Shown here: one piece after another, positions 1 to 10,946 of the stretch
How positions within the stretch are numbered: the stretch's first letter is position 1
Layout of the letters: each line of letters starts with the position of its first letter
Origin: Guadua angustifolia
Taxonomy: Eukaryota; Streptophyta; Magnoliopsida; Poales; Poaceae
Assembly (NCBI GenBank): GCA_036346375.1
Contig: CM070505.1
Span: 53,256,626-53,320,625, forward strand
DNA: 64,000 nt
Reading direction: 5' to 3'
The notes under the pieces: generated by a model
What the model saw: only the letters and a program-made list of their open reading frames with translations
What the model was told of the DNA's origin: nothing
The model's database searches: none
Position numbers and translations under genes: made by a program

Positions 1-1630
1 GGCGATGGCTCTTTTTCCCAGACAGGAGAAAGATGCACTTGTACATGGCCTTGGGATACAAGGAACACCACAGTCGTACAAGAGGCAAAGGGTTTTTGTT
101 CCATGGAAAACTAGATTCCTGCACGACTTCCACATATGCGAAGTAAGAAGAGAACTAAAGCGAGCGCGAGTCAAATCTTATAAAGAATTTGGAGGACAAG
201 TTGAGAGGAGAGTTGAGAGAAGAGTTGAGGGAGGCGAGAGAAGAATTTTATGAAAGGATAAGAATCCTCGAGGAAAGGCTCACCAATCAAGAAAGAAATC
301 TTGTACAAGCCCTAGAAGTATGTCGCAAGTCAGCCCCCTTGCCGAAGAACAGTGTGCATCCGTTCCTCAAGTGACATAGATGAACATAAGCGGGACTTAT
401 CTGTATGTGACATTAAGGTGTACACGCGGTGCAATCTCCAAGTGAGAATTAACAATGGCACCGTTCCTCCGGCGGCTGCTTGGGGCATGGCGTATCCATC
501 CACTAAGGGGACCGTGGTGCAGTACCATGATAGCGCCGGGTTTCACCAAGGTCAATGTGGGCGGGGTATTTGATAGTTTCAAAATTGTCGATCTATAGAA
601 GCCGTAAGCAGCGAGATCGTGAAACTTGGGGATGCCATTGGCACATTCATCCAATGGCCTAGCGACATCTCCATGCTCGTCCCTTACGTCTTGCAACAAC
701 AAGAGCGATCGATTAGCCTATTGCATAGTCGATCGATTGGCTACCAAATCGGCGATCGTGAGCAGACTCCACTTGATGTACATAATGTTGACCTCTTTCC
801 TGCCCATTCCTCTCCGTGAAGGGTTCATACAAAACAAAGAAAGGTAAGGACAAGCAGAAGAAAGAAAGGCAAGAACAAGTCGACTATCCATCCGCTAAGT
901 TGGCTAAAAATACAAGCTAGGAGAGCCGTTACTAACGAAAGGCAGCGTAACTTCATAGTATACCTTGCCAACAATTGCATAATTGGTACACCCAACAAGC
1001 TGGAAAGCCAGAGCGTGAGCGTACAACAAGTATCGGCGTTAAGTTCAAGTATGAACATCTATTCAACGACTCGGTGGGGGCTTCTTCACGGTCGATTTTC
1101 GGACTTGTTCCATCTCTACAACCTCGGCGTCCTTGGCCGCACTCATAAGATCTTGGACCTTGTAAGTGTGTGCTATCACGGTCTACATTAGTCTAATAGT
1201 GATAAATGTCCTCCAATATATATATAATTAAGCCTTTGTATATATAGATACATGCAACAAGCGACACGGAATAAACTATCGATCGGTTTCCTCGACCCAC
1301 ATATAGTCTCAAAGCAAACAATGGATGAGGATATAAACATGGTCGAGAAATACGTGATAGAGGCATTGCTAGCACAAAAGATAAAGAATTCATACTTATA
1401 CCCCATAACTCGGGTAAGTGCTACCACATGCTATACTTTGGTGCATCTTGTGCACACAACTTTGTTTCGTTCATTGTCCATTGTGATATACTGTGTAGGT
1501 TTCTTTGGGTTCTAATTGTAATTGAACCCGACCACAAATCGGGTTAAGTACCTTGATTCGGACGTGGCGGAAACCACGACTTAGTACCTATCGCAAAATT
1601 ACTCACCAGGTAATCACGTTTCCTCCGTAC
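1..1630 (+). pseudogene. TNPA-like / Ulp1-type gene of CACTA-2, 5' and middle part
   Basis: Broken plus-strand gene; its start is outside the window. Near 20-130 a peptide containing KDALVHGLG aligns with the stretch containing DDLTTALGTKEHPG in the CACTA-1 copy. A charged coiled-coil follows (190-330), rich in E and R. Around 410-690 the domain common to grass CACTA second ORFs appears in pieces: CNLQVRINNGTVPPAAAWGMAYPS, split by stops from KLGDAIGTFIQWP. The stretch 1252-1400 (NKLSIGFLDPHIVSKQ) and the peptide WVLIVIEPDHKS at 1506-1541 correspond to the N-terminal half of a C48 (Ulp1-like) peptidase domain, probably separated by an intron with a GT donor near 1415 and AG acceptor near 1499. 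The residue expected to be the catalytic His, just before that Trp, reads Leu (1503-1505). Many stops make this a pseudogene. Confidence 0.7.
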
Positions 1631-1667
1631 ATAACGTACATGGTCGTGTAAGTTGTTCCAGGTTTAT
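1..1667 (+). mobile_element. CACTA-2, left (5'-side) segment, interrupted by CACTA-1
   Basis: Internal part of an older CACTA (En/Spm) transposon. It carries plus-strand TNPA-like and Ulp1-like coding remnants whose missing 3' part reappears at 21096 beyond CACTA-1. The element resumes at 21006 and ends at 22830, so 1-1667 and 21006-22830 were once contiguous. Its left terminus lies outside the window. The assignment rests on matching protein domains on both sides of CACTA-1 and on the TAT duplication that brackets CACTA-1. Confidence 0.8.
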
Positions 1668-1688
1668 CACTACTACATAAATCATTTT
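1668..1688 (+). repeat. Left terminal inverted repeat of CACTA-1
   Basis: 21 bp starting CACTACTACA. It matches the right terminus in inverted orientation with two mismatches (positions 11 and 16). The target duplication TAT is at 1665-1667. Confidence 0.93.
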
Positions 1689-2060
1689 ATGCAGGCGGTT
1701 GGTAACGCATCTTCACAGAGCGTTTTGCATCCGCTTTATGGCGAAAATCTGTGCAAATCGGTATATTTGCCTGAGCGTTTTAAATGCCGCCAGAACGCAT
1801 TTATGTGAGCGATCTGCTTAAGAAACCGCTGTACAAATAAGCATTTGTGCGGCGGGTTCTTAAGCCATCCACTGAGAATGCATTTATGCAGGCGGATGGC
1901 TTAAGAACCGCCTTTGCACAAATGCTTATTTGTACAGCGATTTCTTAAGGCATCACCTTTACAACAAATCGTTTTGATCGGGTCGGGTGGCTTAAGCACC
2001 GCTTTGCATAAATAAACATTTTCACAGCGCAGCTTAAGCGTCACTGCATACAAATGCATA
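1689..2060. repeat. CACTA-1 left subterminal repeats
   Basis: Short motifs related to CTTAAGAACCGC occur about six times in both orientations, for example near 1809-1831, 1852-1870, 1897-1912 and 1940-1955, alternating with CAAATAAGCATTTGTG-like words. The right end carries the same style of motif. In known CACTA elements such arrays bind the TNPA-type protein; binding here is inferred. The AT-rich stretch 2061-2422 that follows shows nothing else I can name. Confidence 0.75.
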
Positions 2061-2422
2061 CATTCTATCAATCACATCACTGTTCAGCACAAATCCATAC
2101 ATAACAATGACAAGGATTATATATACAAAGCACATATAAATCATAATTGCATTATGTATATATATACAAGGTTATATACACAAGGTTATATATATACTCC
2201 TCTGATATTCTCCTTGTAAAACTCTCCAGGTGCAGTATCCTACGCCATGTACTCCTCTGATATTCTCTATCTAATATAAATTACAGCCTTGGTGTCTTTC
2301 AAAAAATATATATATACATCAGTGTTCACGGTCCATCTATCCTCATCTCCCAATTACAAAGTGTAGCATGCTTCGCCACTTCACCTTCACGGTAAAAGAA
2401 ACTACCTCTCTCATGGATGACT

Positions 2423-5400
2423 TCACGATTTAATGCGGCACATGTCCTTTTGCACATTGCAAAGGTCATCATCAGTGAGTGCCAAAGTGGTCTTTGCAAT
2501 CTTCACCTGTGATAATAAAGTAGGCAATAAAGAGGTTAAACAATAGTGAAATCGAGAACCAGACAATAAATAATCTTGAATCGCCAATTTGTATAGGCTT
2601 ACGTCCTGGGGGTTGCTTCTGTACCTCCCGTTGATCCTGAGGAACTCGCAGACGTAGTATCCACAAAGAACACTGCCTGGAGGTTGCTTGTGGCACTTCA
2701 AATCAAATAATAATGTATGGAATTAGTTCAGTTGGTAATACCCTTCCTTAGTAGTGCAATTATGTTGAAGCATTACAAGCGTCTTCTTACCCATGGGTGG
2801 ATATAGCAAAGCATCTTATTTGACCCCTTCGCAGGATCATGTTTCCCCCTTTTTTCGCGTAATGCTTGAAACCCCTACTCGAATGTCAACAACAACAAGT
2901 AACTATCATATCATAAAATAAATTACGTTATGTATGTTTGTGTATATATATTTCTTACGCATTTAAGATGGGTGAATTCATTGTAAGATTCGGTGGGGTT
3001 CTGGATGAGTCAAGGACCATATATCTGCTTCTGCTTCGGGTTCAACATGAAACAAATGAAGTGATCGCTGCAACGAAAACTTATGTAAGTTTAACGAGTG
3101 ATTATGGTGCAAACTGAACTTTTAGCAACGATTGACGAATGAGAAGATTACTTAAAATTGTAGGGAGCCATTATGACGTCCTTGTCTTGCATCTAGAGCA
3201 TTGCTTTTGCTATGTATATCCCCACATGTACTTGGCGATCTTGGGTCAGGGACTGTTGCTTTTCTTCTATCTCTGTTTCCGTCATCCTTATCCTTCAACT
3301 CCTTTTCATTGAGTACAACTCTTAAGCTACTGCTAATCCGTCTTGAGGTCAAGGAACCCACACATTTTCCCATCTTTTTAACATCGTTATATTGCATTCT
3401 ACACAGAATTAAGTCAATGGTCAATGCGCCAATTTATATGCCGAATGATGGGAAACATGACATTTTGGCAAATATCATATTTTGGCAAAATGTATCTTGT
3501 TAGACAGATTTGGCAGAAATTAACTTTATTTAAAAGGAAAAAACCACTAAAATCGGCCAACTTACAATTTAGTGAAAATTATATGGATTCTGCCAATTTT
3601 TGAATGATCTAACAAGCCATTACTATAAAGAGGAACTCAACTTGGCACTCAATTGCAAGAGCCGATATAACAATGTAGGGGTAGGTCAATGGCCAACTTA
3701 CGGGCACCACCACACGATCAAGTTGATGTCGAGTTTTCCAAAACGGAACATCTGTTGCAAGTCACCAAAATCGATCCAGATGTAGCAAGTATCCTTGTGT
3801 TTGTAGACATCTGGAGGGACGGTGGCTTGAATGCCCTTCACCCCAAGACAAGATGCCCTCAAGTACCAGTCATGGAGTCTCTTCAACTCCCATGGTCCTT
3901 CGTTGATCTGCTCCATGGGGAGAAATGGATTGCCATGCTCATAAGTCTCTAGTGAAGGCATGGTCTGTACCCGAGTGGAGTTGGCACTCCTCTTTGACTT
4001 GGTGGTACTCCGTTGATTGCAATCTACTTCTTTGTTTTTCTTTGCAACCAACAACATCGCCGAAGATGAGGCGCGTTGTGACGGTTGGGGCAACGGAGGT
4101 GGTGCATGCGGTGCACAAGGCGCCGGCGACGGAGAAGATGCGCGCTGTGGTGAAGGCGCCCACGCATGAGAAGATGCCATTGCAGAAGGCGCCACGGCAG
4201 AGAAGATCTTGTATTTGTGGTGAAGGCGCCACGGGAGAAGAAGATGTACTGTGGTGTAGGCAATTTTGGAAGAGGTAGGACGCCTTGACTTGTCAGCCTG
4301 GCGTCTCGACCTCTCTTGTATCAATGCAATATCTTCCTTGGGCCATACAATAAATGACCCAATCTGCATCTTGATGGTCTCTATGTCATCGTGGGTCTTG
4401 AATGGTAGCTTCCACAAGCCAAGGCATGGAACAAGCACGATGTCCACTTGCACCTTTGCGTGACCAATCGGGACGGAGGTTGGTTGTGTATCCAAAGTGC
4501 CGGATATGCCACGCCCTCGGCAAGCTCGACGACCAAGCCCCTTGCTCCGGATGTGCACTGAGCTTGCACTTGGTTGCCTCTGTGATATCATCCACAGGAT
4601 ATCGAGGCATTGGGACTGGCGTGGACCTGACGCTACTCGGATCTGGGCGGGCTCGGGTTGTCATCCGACCGCGCTTGTAACACCCTTTCCGCCTCATACA
4701 TTCCTACAGTCTTAAAAACTCTTGTTGGGCCATTTGTCTTATTGTATCGACCATGGTCCTCTTATATCTTTGACGCGACTTGTATTGGTCTTGATATTCC
4801 AGGAACCCATGCTTGAAGCCCACTCGACTTCCGACGCCACGAGTGCGACCTGGGTGTTCCTTGGTTCCCAACGCCGTCGTTAGGTCGTCATTCTCCCTAT
4901 CTGGCATGAAAGATCCCTCCGCTTGCTCGTGCGAGATCTTCTGCAGCTTGGCCGAAACTTCCAGGACCACAGGGTCCACCGTGCTTTTGCGGCCCTTCTT
5001 GCTGCTGGGTTGGCGAGTTAGGACCCAATTACGCCTCGCTTCGCTCTGGTCGTCAATGGGTTCTCTATCCGGCAGGCTTCCTCTTCTTCTACTCCTCCAC
5101 TCAACAATCTTAGGGGCATACCCACCTGTGCCCGGTGATGGGGGTACTTGTTCTTCATGAGGGCCTTGTACACCTCGCTCAATGCTCTGACGGCTTGTGG
5201 TCTTCTGTAGGACAAACTCCGCCCATTCACCCGCGGTGATTTTTCCATATTTACGGAATGGTGTCCGCCTGTCTTCACAAAGTACTTGTTCAGCTCATAC
5301 CTCCAGTTCCGGAAGCTCTTCCCCATCACATCCAAGGCATTCTTCTTAGCGATGGCCTCATACTCTGTGGGGAACCTTATGATTTTCTGCAGCTCGGTCC

Positions 5401-6121
5401 AAAGGTGCGCCTTTGTCGCGTCGGCCACCTTTGTCCAGTTATCAATCGTGATGGAGACATTGTCCTTGACAAGACAGCCGCAGCTATTTTGGAACAAGGA
5501 TAGTGCCTCACGAGGTGCTAGGGGCTCTCCTAAAGGACCGACCTCCGTGATATACCAAGTGCCTGCCGGTAACTTGTTCCTACTTCGTTCCCCCCGTTTT
5601 CATTTATGTGAGGTCGTGCTTGTTGCAGTAGAGGAATCCACGGGAACATGCCCGGAGGTATCTTCAATTACCTCTTGAACTGCAGCTAGTCGGCGTGATC
5701 GCCTTTCCGGTCTCTTCATAGAAATAAACACGAGGAATACGCAAACATAAGGAAATGCAATTATGTCCACGCCAAGCTACAAATAAAACAAGCTCACTCT
5801 TCTTAATACCTCTTCATTGGGATCGTAGTCGGAGTCGATTTCCCCACGTCGCCGTTCTGGTCGTGGGCATGGAACTGGGCTTGGGCTCTTGTACGATGAC
5901 GAGGAACCATCGCTGCCCAAGGAAAACGATGGGCTCGGTGTTCTTTCCGGCGTGCCTGCATCATCCTTCTCGCCCAAGTCTTGCTGCCTTCCGGCATCGC
6001 CCTCCTCTTGCAGCGGCGTATTACCACCGAGCTCTCCAAGCAGGCTCCTCTTACGCACCTTCTTGGCGGGCAATTCTTTTTCTCCCATCTTACTACAAAA
6101 CAGATTGCAATGAAGATCCAA
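2423..6121 (-). pseudogene. CACTA-1 second gene: TNPA-like (Transposase_24) protein joined to a Ulp1-like protease
   Basis: Minus-strand multi-exon remnant. The N-terminal part (6113-5777) is acidic and Ser/Pro-rich after MGEKELPAKKVRKRS. At 5497-5018 comes the Ptta/En-Spm DNA-binding-type domain: ITIDNWTKVADATKAHLW, then FRNWRYELNKYFV. The stretch 4979-4704 has the conserved DDLTTALGTKEHPGRTRG followed by a basic region. The stretch 4591-3698 includes MQIGSFIVWPKEDI, the counterpart of the CACTA-2 domain. The C-terminal part is a C48 (Ulp1-like) peptidase: HFICFMLNPKQ with the candidate catalytic His at 3061-3063, the VLDSS peptide with the candidate Asp at 3009-3011 (one frame away), and QPPGSVLCGYYVCEFLR with the candidate Cys codon at 2663-2665. 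So all catalytic positions survive, but several frame changes separate the blocks. Some may be introns and some decay. Confidence 0.75.
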
Positions 6122-6159
6122 AAGCTCACAAGTGCAGATGAAGTTTCCTGTTCAATCTG

Positions 6160-7230
6160 AAGGCTGATATTGGAAGTAGTAATTACCTTAGCTGATATTG
6201 GATCAACTTCAGAAGCAGATGCAAGGTAACTCTGCGAAAATAGATCAAATCATGGAGATGCTTAAGACCATAGTTGATAAATCTGGTCATGGGGAAGTTC
6301 GATAATGAAGGAAATCGGAAGGAGGAAGAGAGCAACTATACGGGCTAATATGAGAAGGGCCAGTTCAGCGGTGAATATGTTTGAGACCCGGGTAGTGGAC
6401 GATCTTATGCCTCTAACCATTTTACTCAAGAACTACCTCAGATTCCTTTTAGCATTTCGCATGGCGCTCATCGCTTTCCCTATGATGAGACAAATGCCAT
6501 TACAAAATCTGAAAAAAGAAGTAGAACTTACGGTGTTAGTGTGTATCCACCCACATTAGCTCTTTGGAGCATTTGCACCTCAATTTAGTACTTCCACTCC
6601 TCCTTATGTACCAGCTTATAGGCCTCAGATCAACCCTTTCGGTCAGTAAATATATATTTGTATAACGAGGCAAGGTCCCGATTATAAGCGGGGTTATCAA
6701 TGGCCTAGAGCAATGGAAGGAATGATGGTGCTTTGGAGATGGCGGGGCTCATTACATCGGGAACTTTAGCAAAGGTCCTAAAGTGGAGTTTCCAAAATTG
6801 ATGGAAATCATCCGATGCATGGATCGTAAAAGCGAAAAAATGCTTTGAATTAGGAAGGACTCGGAAGAGCGTAAAGTAGCTATTCTTTGAGGTTTATTTT
6901 ACCGGCAGAAGCGCATCCGTGGATTAGCGATAATAGAATTGATACTAGTACCCTTTCTTGGCCTCAATTACGCCACATGAGCTTCTGAGGAGTATTACTT
7001 GGACCACTTCATATCGGCTTGAAGAATTATATCGGTACCACTTCAAGTCCCTTAATCCTAGAACATTGGTGGAAGCTTATGCACATGCTAGGAATTGGGA
7101 GAGTTGAATCCGAATCAAGGCGGGATGGTTTTATTTGATGAATCGAGCGGTATGAAGATCCAAAGGCTCACAAGTGAAGAGAAAGACTTGAGTCGCAAGT
7201 TCATATTATCGCTTATCAATCTATATTCAG
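6160..7230 (+). pseudogene. Captured Ty3/gypsy gag fragment inside CACTA-1
   Basis: Translating the plus strand piecewise gives a typical plant gypsy gag order: a hydrophilic region with Pro-rich spacer (6300-6650), then near 6785-6910 VEFPK followed by WIRK and CFELGR, FTGRAHPW, and near 6930-7090 SWPQLRH and LNPRTLVEAYAHA. This matches the retrotransposon gag core (PkFdG..P..W..k...yF). Frame changes and stops are frequent, and there is no protease or RT downstream. It runs opposite to the CACTA-1 genes, which suggests a captured or inserted fragment. It appears to fuse into GC-rich DNA at about 7280. Confidence 0.6.
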
Positions 7231-7817
7231 TTTTTCTCTTGCGTTGCTATGTTTTGTTCTTGTTCCTTCTTGTTTTCTTGATTCTTGAGTCGAAAGTAAG
7301 TCGGATTACCAGGCGGCGTCGGTGGCGTCTGCATCGGCGAGTGAGCTTCAGCGTTGGCTGACCCGGCGGAAAGTTAAATCGGAGGGCGAGGCCACGGAGA
7401 GTCACCGAGCGGCGATGTGGACGAAGAGGCGGCAAGCGCGGACGGTAGTCGGGCCTGCGAGCTCGCAGAGAGGTCACCGAGCCGCCGAGCAGTTGTCAGC
7501 GCGAGCCCGAGGATATCACCGAGGGCGGCGTGGAGGCGTCGGCGGGAAATTTGGCTTTGCGCTTTGGACTGGGAGCACTCGATCTCCGCCTAGAGATTTT
7601 AGGGGTTAAAATTTCCACAGGCGGTGCACAAGATTTCCACAAAGCGGTTCAACGATTTCTCAAAGAGGCGTCATACATCAAAGGGACGATTCCACATCTG
7701 GGATGGTCCGTCCATAGTTTGGGGAGAGATTTGGTTATTTGGCACTTTAAACATGTAAACCGCCAAAATTGCCACTGGACCTACATTACATTGACTCATA
7801 CGGTCCCATATTTCATT
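7231..7817. other. GC-rich unidentified segment of CACTA-1
   Basis: A GC-rich stretch (7300-7560) with open frames on both strands that give only Arg/Ala/Gly-rich low-complexity peptides. I recognise no protein. It grades near 7610-7660 into TTTCCACA-GCGG words resembling the CACTA-1 subterminal style. It may be a captured promoter or first-exon fragment, but nothing in the sequence proves this. Confidence 0.3.
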
Positions 7818-8106
7818 GGCTCAAATGTACACCGGACCATTGTTCCGGCAAAAAAGCCTTCGAAATACAACCTCTCCCAATAGTACAAAGAGGATGATCC
7901 TGTCTAGTTAAATTTGACTTCGCCAGCAGTTTGGGGAGACCGCGAATTGAGGGGAGAATTCGAGTGTCATTTTCTGAAATTTCAATTCTATTAACATTTC
8001 CAAAACAGATACATTAAGTTATGTAACACACAAAATGTACATCCAAAAAGGCGTGATGAGTACATCATAATTATCGCCAACTAGATACCTAGATAAGCTA
8101 CTCTAT

Positions 8107-8529
8107 CTACATCCAGAAATCGTCGTCGTCTTCGTCCGACGAGAGCTTGACGTTGCCGGAGGAGGAGCCGGAGGAGGAGGAGGTGTCCAAGCGGTACATG
8201 ACGGGGATGTAGTCGTCGGCGTCCTCCTCGCTAACGCCGTCGTCGTCGCTCCCCGCCGCCCATTTCCGCCCCTCCTCCTCCTCCTCCACCTCCTCCTCCT
8301 CCTCCTCCTCCTCCCCCTCGGCCGGCCTCTCCTCAAGGTCATGTTGCCCTTGCCATTGCTTGCCTGCCTCACGTTGTGCCCGTCGCTGCCAGCCGATGGC
8401 CTCCTCCACCGCTGCGGCTCCTCCTCCTCCGCCTGCGTCTTGGGGACCCAATTCACTGACGCCGACGACGGGTCGACGGCGATGGCGGCGAGTCGCGCCG
8501 CTTCCGGCGGACTCCGTCTGAGCCGACAT
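8107..8529 (-). CDS. Acidic Glu-rich hypothetical ORF (140 aa), probable captured host gene fragment
   Basis: One uninterrupted minus-strand frame. I chose the ATG at 8529, giving MSAQTESAGSGATRRHRRRP, because upstream residues in the longer frame look untranslated. The protein has a basic N-terminus, an Ala/Gly-rich middle, a run of about 20 mostly Glu residues encoded by a GAG repeat, and an acidic Ser-rich C-terminus with DDYIPVMYRLD and a final DDDDFWM. Codon usage is GC-rich, unlike the neighbouring decayed transposon DNA. I do not recognise the family. The intact frame, terminal stop and non-repetitive C-terminus suggest a piece of a real plant gene carried by CACTA-1. It could also be a chance frame sustained by the trinucleotide repeat. 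Expression is unknown. Confidence 0.4.
   Translation of the reverse strand: MSAQTESAGSGATRRHRRRPVVGVSELGPQDAGGGGGAAAVEEAIGWQRRAQREAGKQWQGQHDLEERPAEGEEEEEEEEVEEEEEGRKWAAGSDDDGVSEEDADDYIPVMYRLDTSSSSGSSSGNVKLSSDEDDDDFWM
8271..8316. repeat. CTC/GAG trinucleotide microsatellite
   Basis: Imperfect (CTC)n on the plus strand; it encodes the poly-Glu tract of the minus-strand acidic ORF. Confidence 0.9.
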
Positions 8530-8941
8530 TGGGCGGAGGAGGATGAGGACGATGAGGCGGAACATTCGAGGAGGAGGAATGGATTCTGGAATTTGGGAAG
8601 TTGTGAACACGAATGGGCGTGCTCCCCGTGGTTAATATAAGCAACGCGAAGGGAAGGACGTAGCGTCTAGCATACCAGATCGTCCGGTCGGTAGAAAAGC
8701 AAGTACAGGATTATCCTGTTTATGTAAATATGTGCACATCGGATCCTCCTTTCTGCGTAGAACTTTGTCGTCATCTACAGTAGAACAACTAAGAAAGGAT
8801 GATCCCGTGTCGGTTAATATGTGTTACCGGACCATCGGTTCGACAAAAAGCCTTCGAAGTAAACTTGCGTGCACGAACTCCACAAGCGAAAGAGTGCAAC
8901 GTAAAATGGCCATATCATTCGATGAGTCGAGCAGTGCAGTT

Positions 8942-9600
8942 TAGTGTTGAAGTAATTAGTCACCCGCGACGGTCCTAAATGTTCACATCGTTCGCGGGGA
9001 CACTACATTTCACATGGATCGATCGATGTGAACGCTCAACATTCAGTCAGCTCATGCAAATGGCACACAATCGATCGATCTGATGCACTGGTTCGGGCTT
9101 GGCCTAAGTGAGTTGTCTCGCCGCACTACCAGGTCCGAGGGTGGGCCTCAAGCGGCGCGAAGACAACTCCCCGAGACCCCTGCCCATGACCCATAGCTCG
9201 CCTCACGACATCACCGCTTAGCCCATCGGTCCAATGGTGACGAGAGTAGACCATTTCAATATCAAGACTTCCACGAGCCCGCCGGGCGACTCATGGCAGA
9301 GCGAGGTCGATCCAACTCCCGCCCGATCTTTGGGCATTCCACCCGAGAACGCACGCCACGAGTGCCGAGTTGATTTTAGTGGTGTTAGCTCTTGTCGGAT
9401 CTTCATGTAAGGACGAAGTTATCTCAATGTTGCGCCACTGTAGTTGTTCCTTTCGTGTAATCAATAGATAGCAAACTTTATTCTCTATGATCGTAGCAAT
9501 CGCGTGAGAAAGTGATTGGTAGGGAGACCAAAGCTCTACACTGTTGTCTTGCTAGGTGCTCTCCTCAAGCACGGAGCCGATTACATGACGGTGGCGATCC
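8942..9600. other. Unidentified gene-like segment in CACTA-1
   Basis: Mixed-composition DNA, GC-rich at 9080-9400. It has a 62-codon minus-strand frame at 9406-9218 and a plus-strand layout that looks like exon/3'-UTR sequence, but no domain I recognise. It lies between two GGATNATCC repeat units, like the acidic ORF, which suggests another captured segment. Function cannot be assigned. Confidence 0.25.
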
Positions 9601-9793
9601 GGCCAAGGTTAGGATAACATGGGATCATCCCCTATCGTACAACTTCGCCGTGGGCTACAACTACAAATCGGGATGATCCGGTATGTGTAAATATATTTAT
9701 CTGGGACCATCCTACCGCAAAAAGCTTTAGTGCATGATTGTCATGAAAGAGTACAAAGTTAAATAAAATTGTCATGACATGCATCGTTCCAAT

Positions 9794-10345
9794 CTAGGCT
9801 AACACAAGCCAAAATCGAAATCGACATATCAAGCAAGTTAGAGTGCATAACAACCGAAAAGACAAGTGGCGCATTAAGCAAGAACTACTCGTCCGTGCTT
9901 GGACTAGTACCAAAAGATCGGAGCGTGAGTTGGAGTCTTCCCTATCGACCTCGCGCTCAACACCGTCGGCGTCGGGCTCGTCGAGGTTCTCCTCACAGGA
10001 CTTTGTAGCTTTAGTCTTCTCATGAGGGCACTGTGAACTGTTGGTGAAGGGAATTGAACAATCGCTTGTCGCCGCAAGGGAAGTCGATGGGCTGTCTGTC
10101 ATGCCGCTGTCATCGAGGTTGGTCGGATCCACAACACCGTGTCGACAATATTCTCGTGATTTGAGCAATCACAAGACAATGTGTTGAGTCCGAGGCGATG
10201 TTACGTACATATTGGTAGCGATGTTATCCTCATCACGGCCTCGAGGAGTGTGGCGAACTCACAGGAGCACACTCGGAGGCAATGACTGGATCGTCGTCAA
10301 CTTGAGGAGTCGGCACCGCTTCGATAGGTGCGGAACTCAACTTGT
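9794..10345 (-). pseudogene. Acidic, Ser/Asp-rich ORF fragment of unknown origin, cut by R1
   Basis: The minus strand reads SSAPIEAVPTPQVDDDP from about 10340, then a stop. A further frame (10168-9794) contains DPTNLDDSGMTDSPSTSL and an acidic segment (ENLDEPDADGVEREVD). Composition is protein-like (Pro, Ser, Asp, few rare residues) and differs from the AT-rich retroelement next to it. R1 starts at about 10346, so the insertion probably separates this piece from its upstream part. I recognise no family. It could be the end of a captured host gene or a diverged CACTA accessory protein. Confidence 0.3.
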
Positions 10346-10946
10346 AGGGTCGAGGATGCGCCTAGAGGGGGGTGAATAGGCGTTTTACGAAATTTGATCG
10401 CTCACTAAACAATTCGCTCTAATACACCCCTAAGTCAAAACCTAATCAAAGATATATGCGGAAGCGATAAATAGGTTTTGACAATTAAAGCCTAAATCAA
10501 CTAGGCTCACTAGTGCACTAACTAAATTAAGTCTCTACACTAGAATTGCTAAATTGGACAATCAATTAATACTAAGCAATTCTAATTACAATCAAGCAAT
10601 TGAACAATATACAATAAATGTAAATACTTGAAAGTAAAAGAGACAACTGATATTTTTCCCTGGTGTTCGGAGACTTGCCGGTCTCCCCTAGTCCACGTTG
10701 AGGCAAGCCCAACCACTTGGACCGGCTCCCACTCGAGCACCCGCCTCTTTCCACTAGTCGTGGTTTTTCACGCTTGCGCGTAGGCTCAACCCGAACCTTC
10801 ACAAACTTGCCGGGGCTTCTCACAACCTTGAGAGCTCCGCGCCGACAGCCCTCGCCGTCTAGGAGTCGGCAACCTCCAAGAGTAACAAGCCGCTCCTCCG
10901 CTTGAACTTCACCGAGCACAACGAATGCGCTCCTGGTGATCACCAA

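Larger units (their letters stand above)
7818..9735. repeat. Dispersed GGATNATCC repeat units, left group
   Basis: Related units built on the near-palindrome GGAT-N-ATCC, followed by a TAATAT/TAAATAT word, then GGACCAT and a CAAAAAGCCTTCG-type word. Core copies are at 7892-7900, 8797-8805, 9622-9630 and 9671-9679, with diverged units at 7701-7710, 7828-7850 and 8690-8760. The same core recurs at 16320-16328 and 20344-20521, so the family is spread through CACTA-1. I noticed no copy outside this transposon. Confidence 0.55.

Noticed and set aside
4000..4300. Plus-strand frame with GEGAT/EKMRAVVKAPT-like repeats
   Set aside because: It is antisense to the minus-strand TNPA-like gene of CACTA-1 and reflects its Ala/Pro-rich codons.
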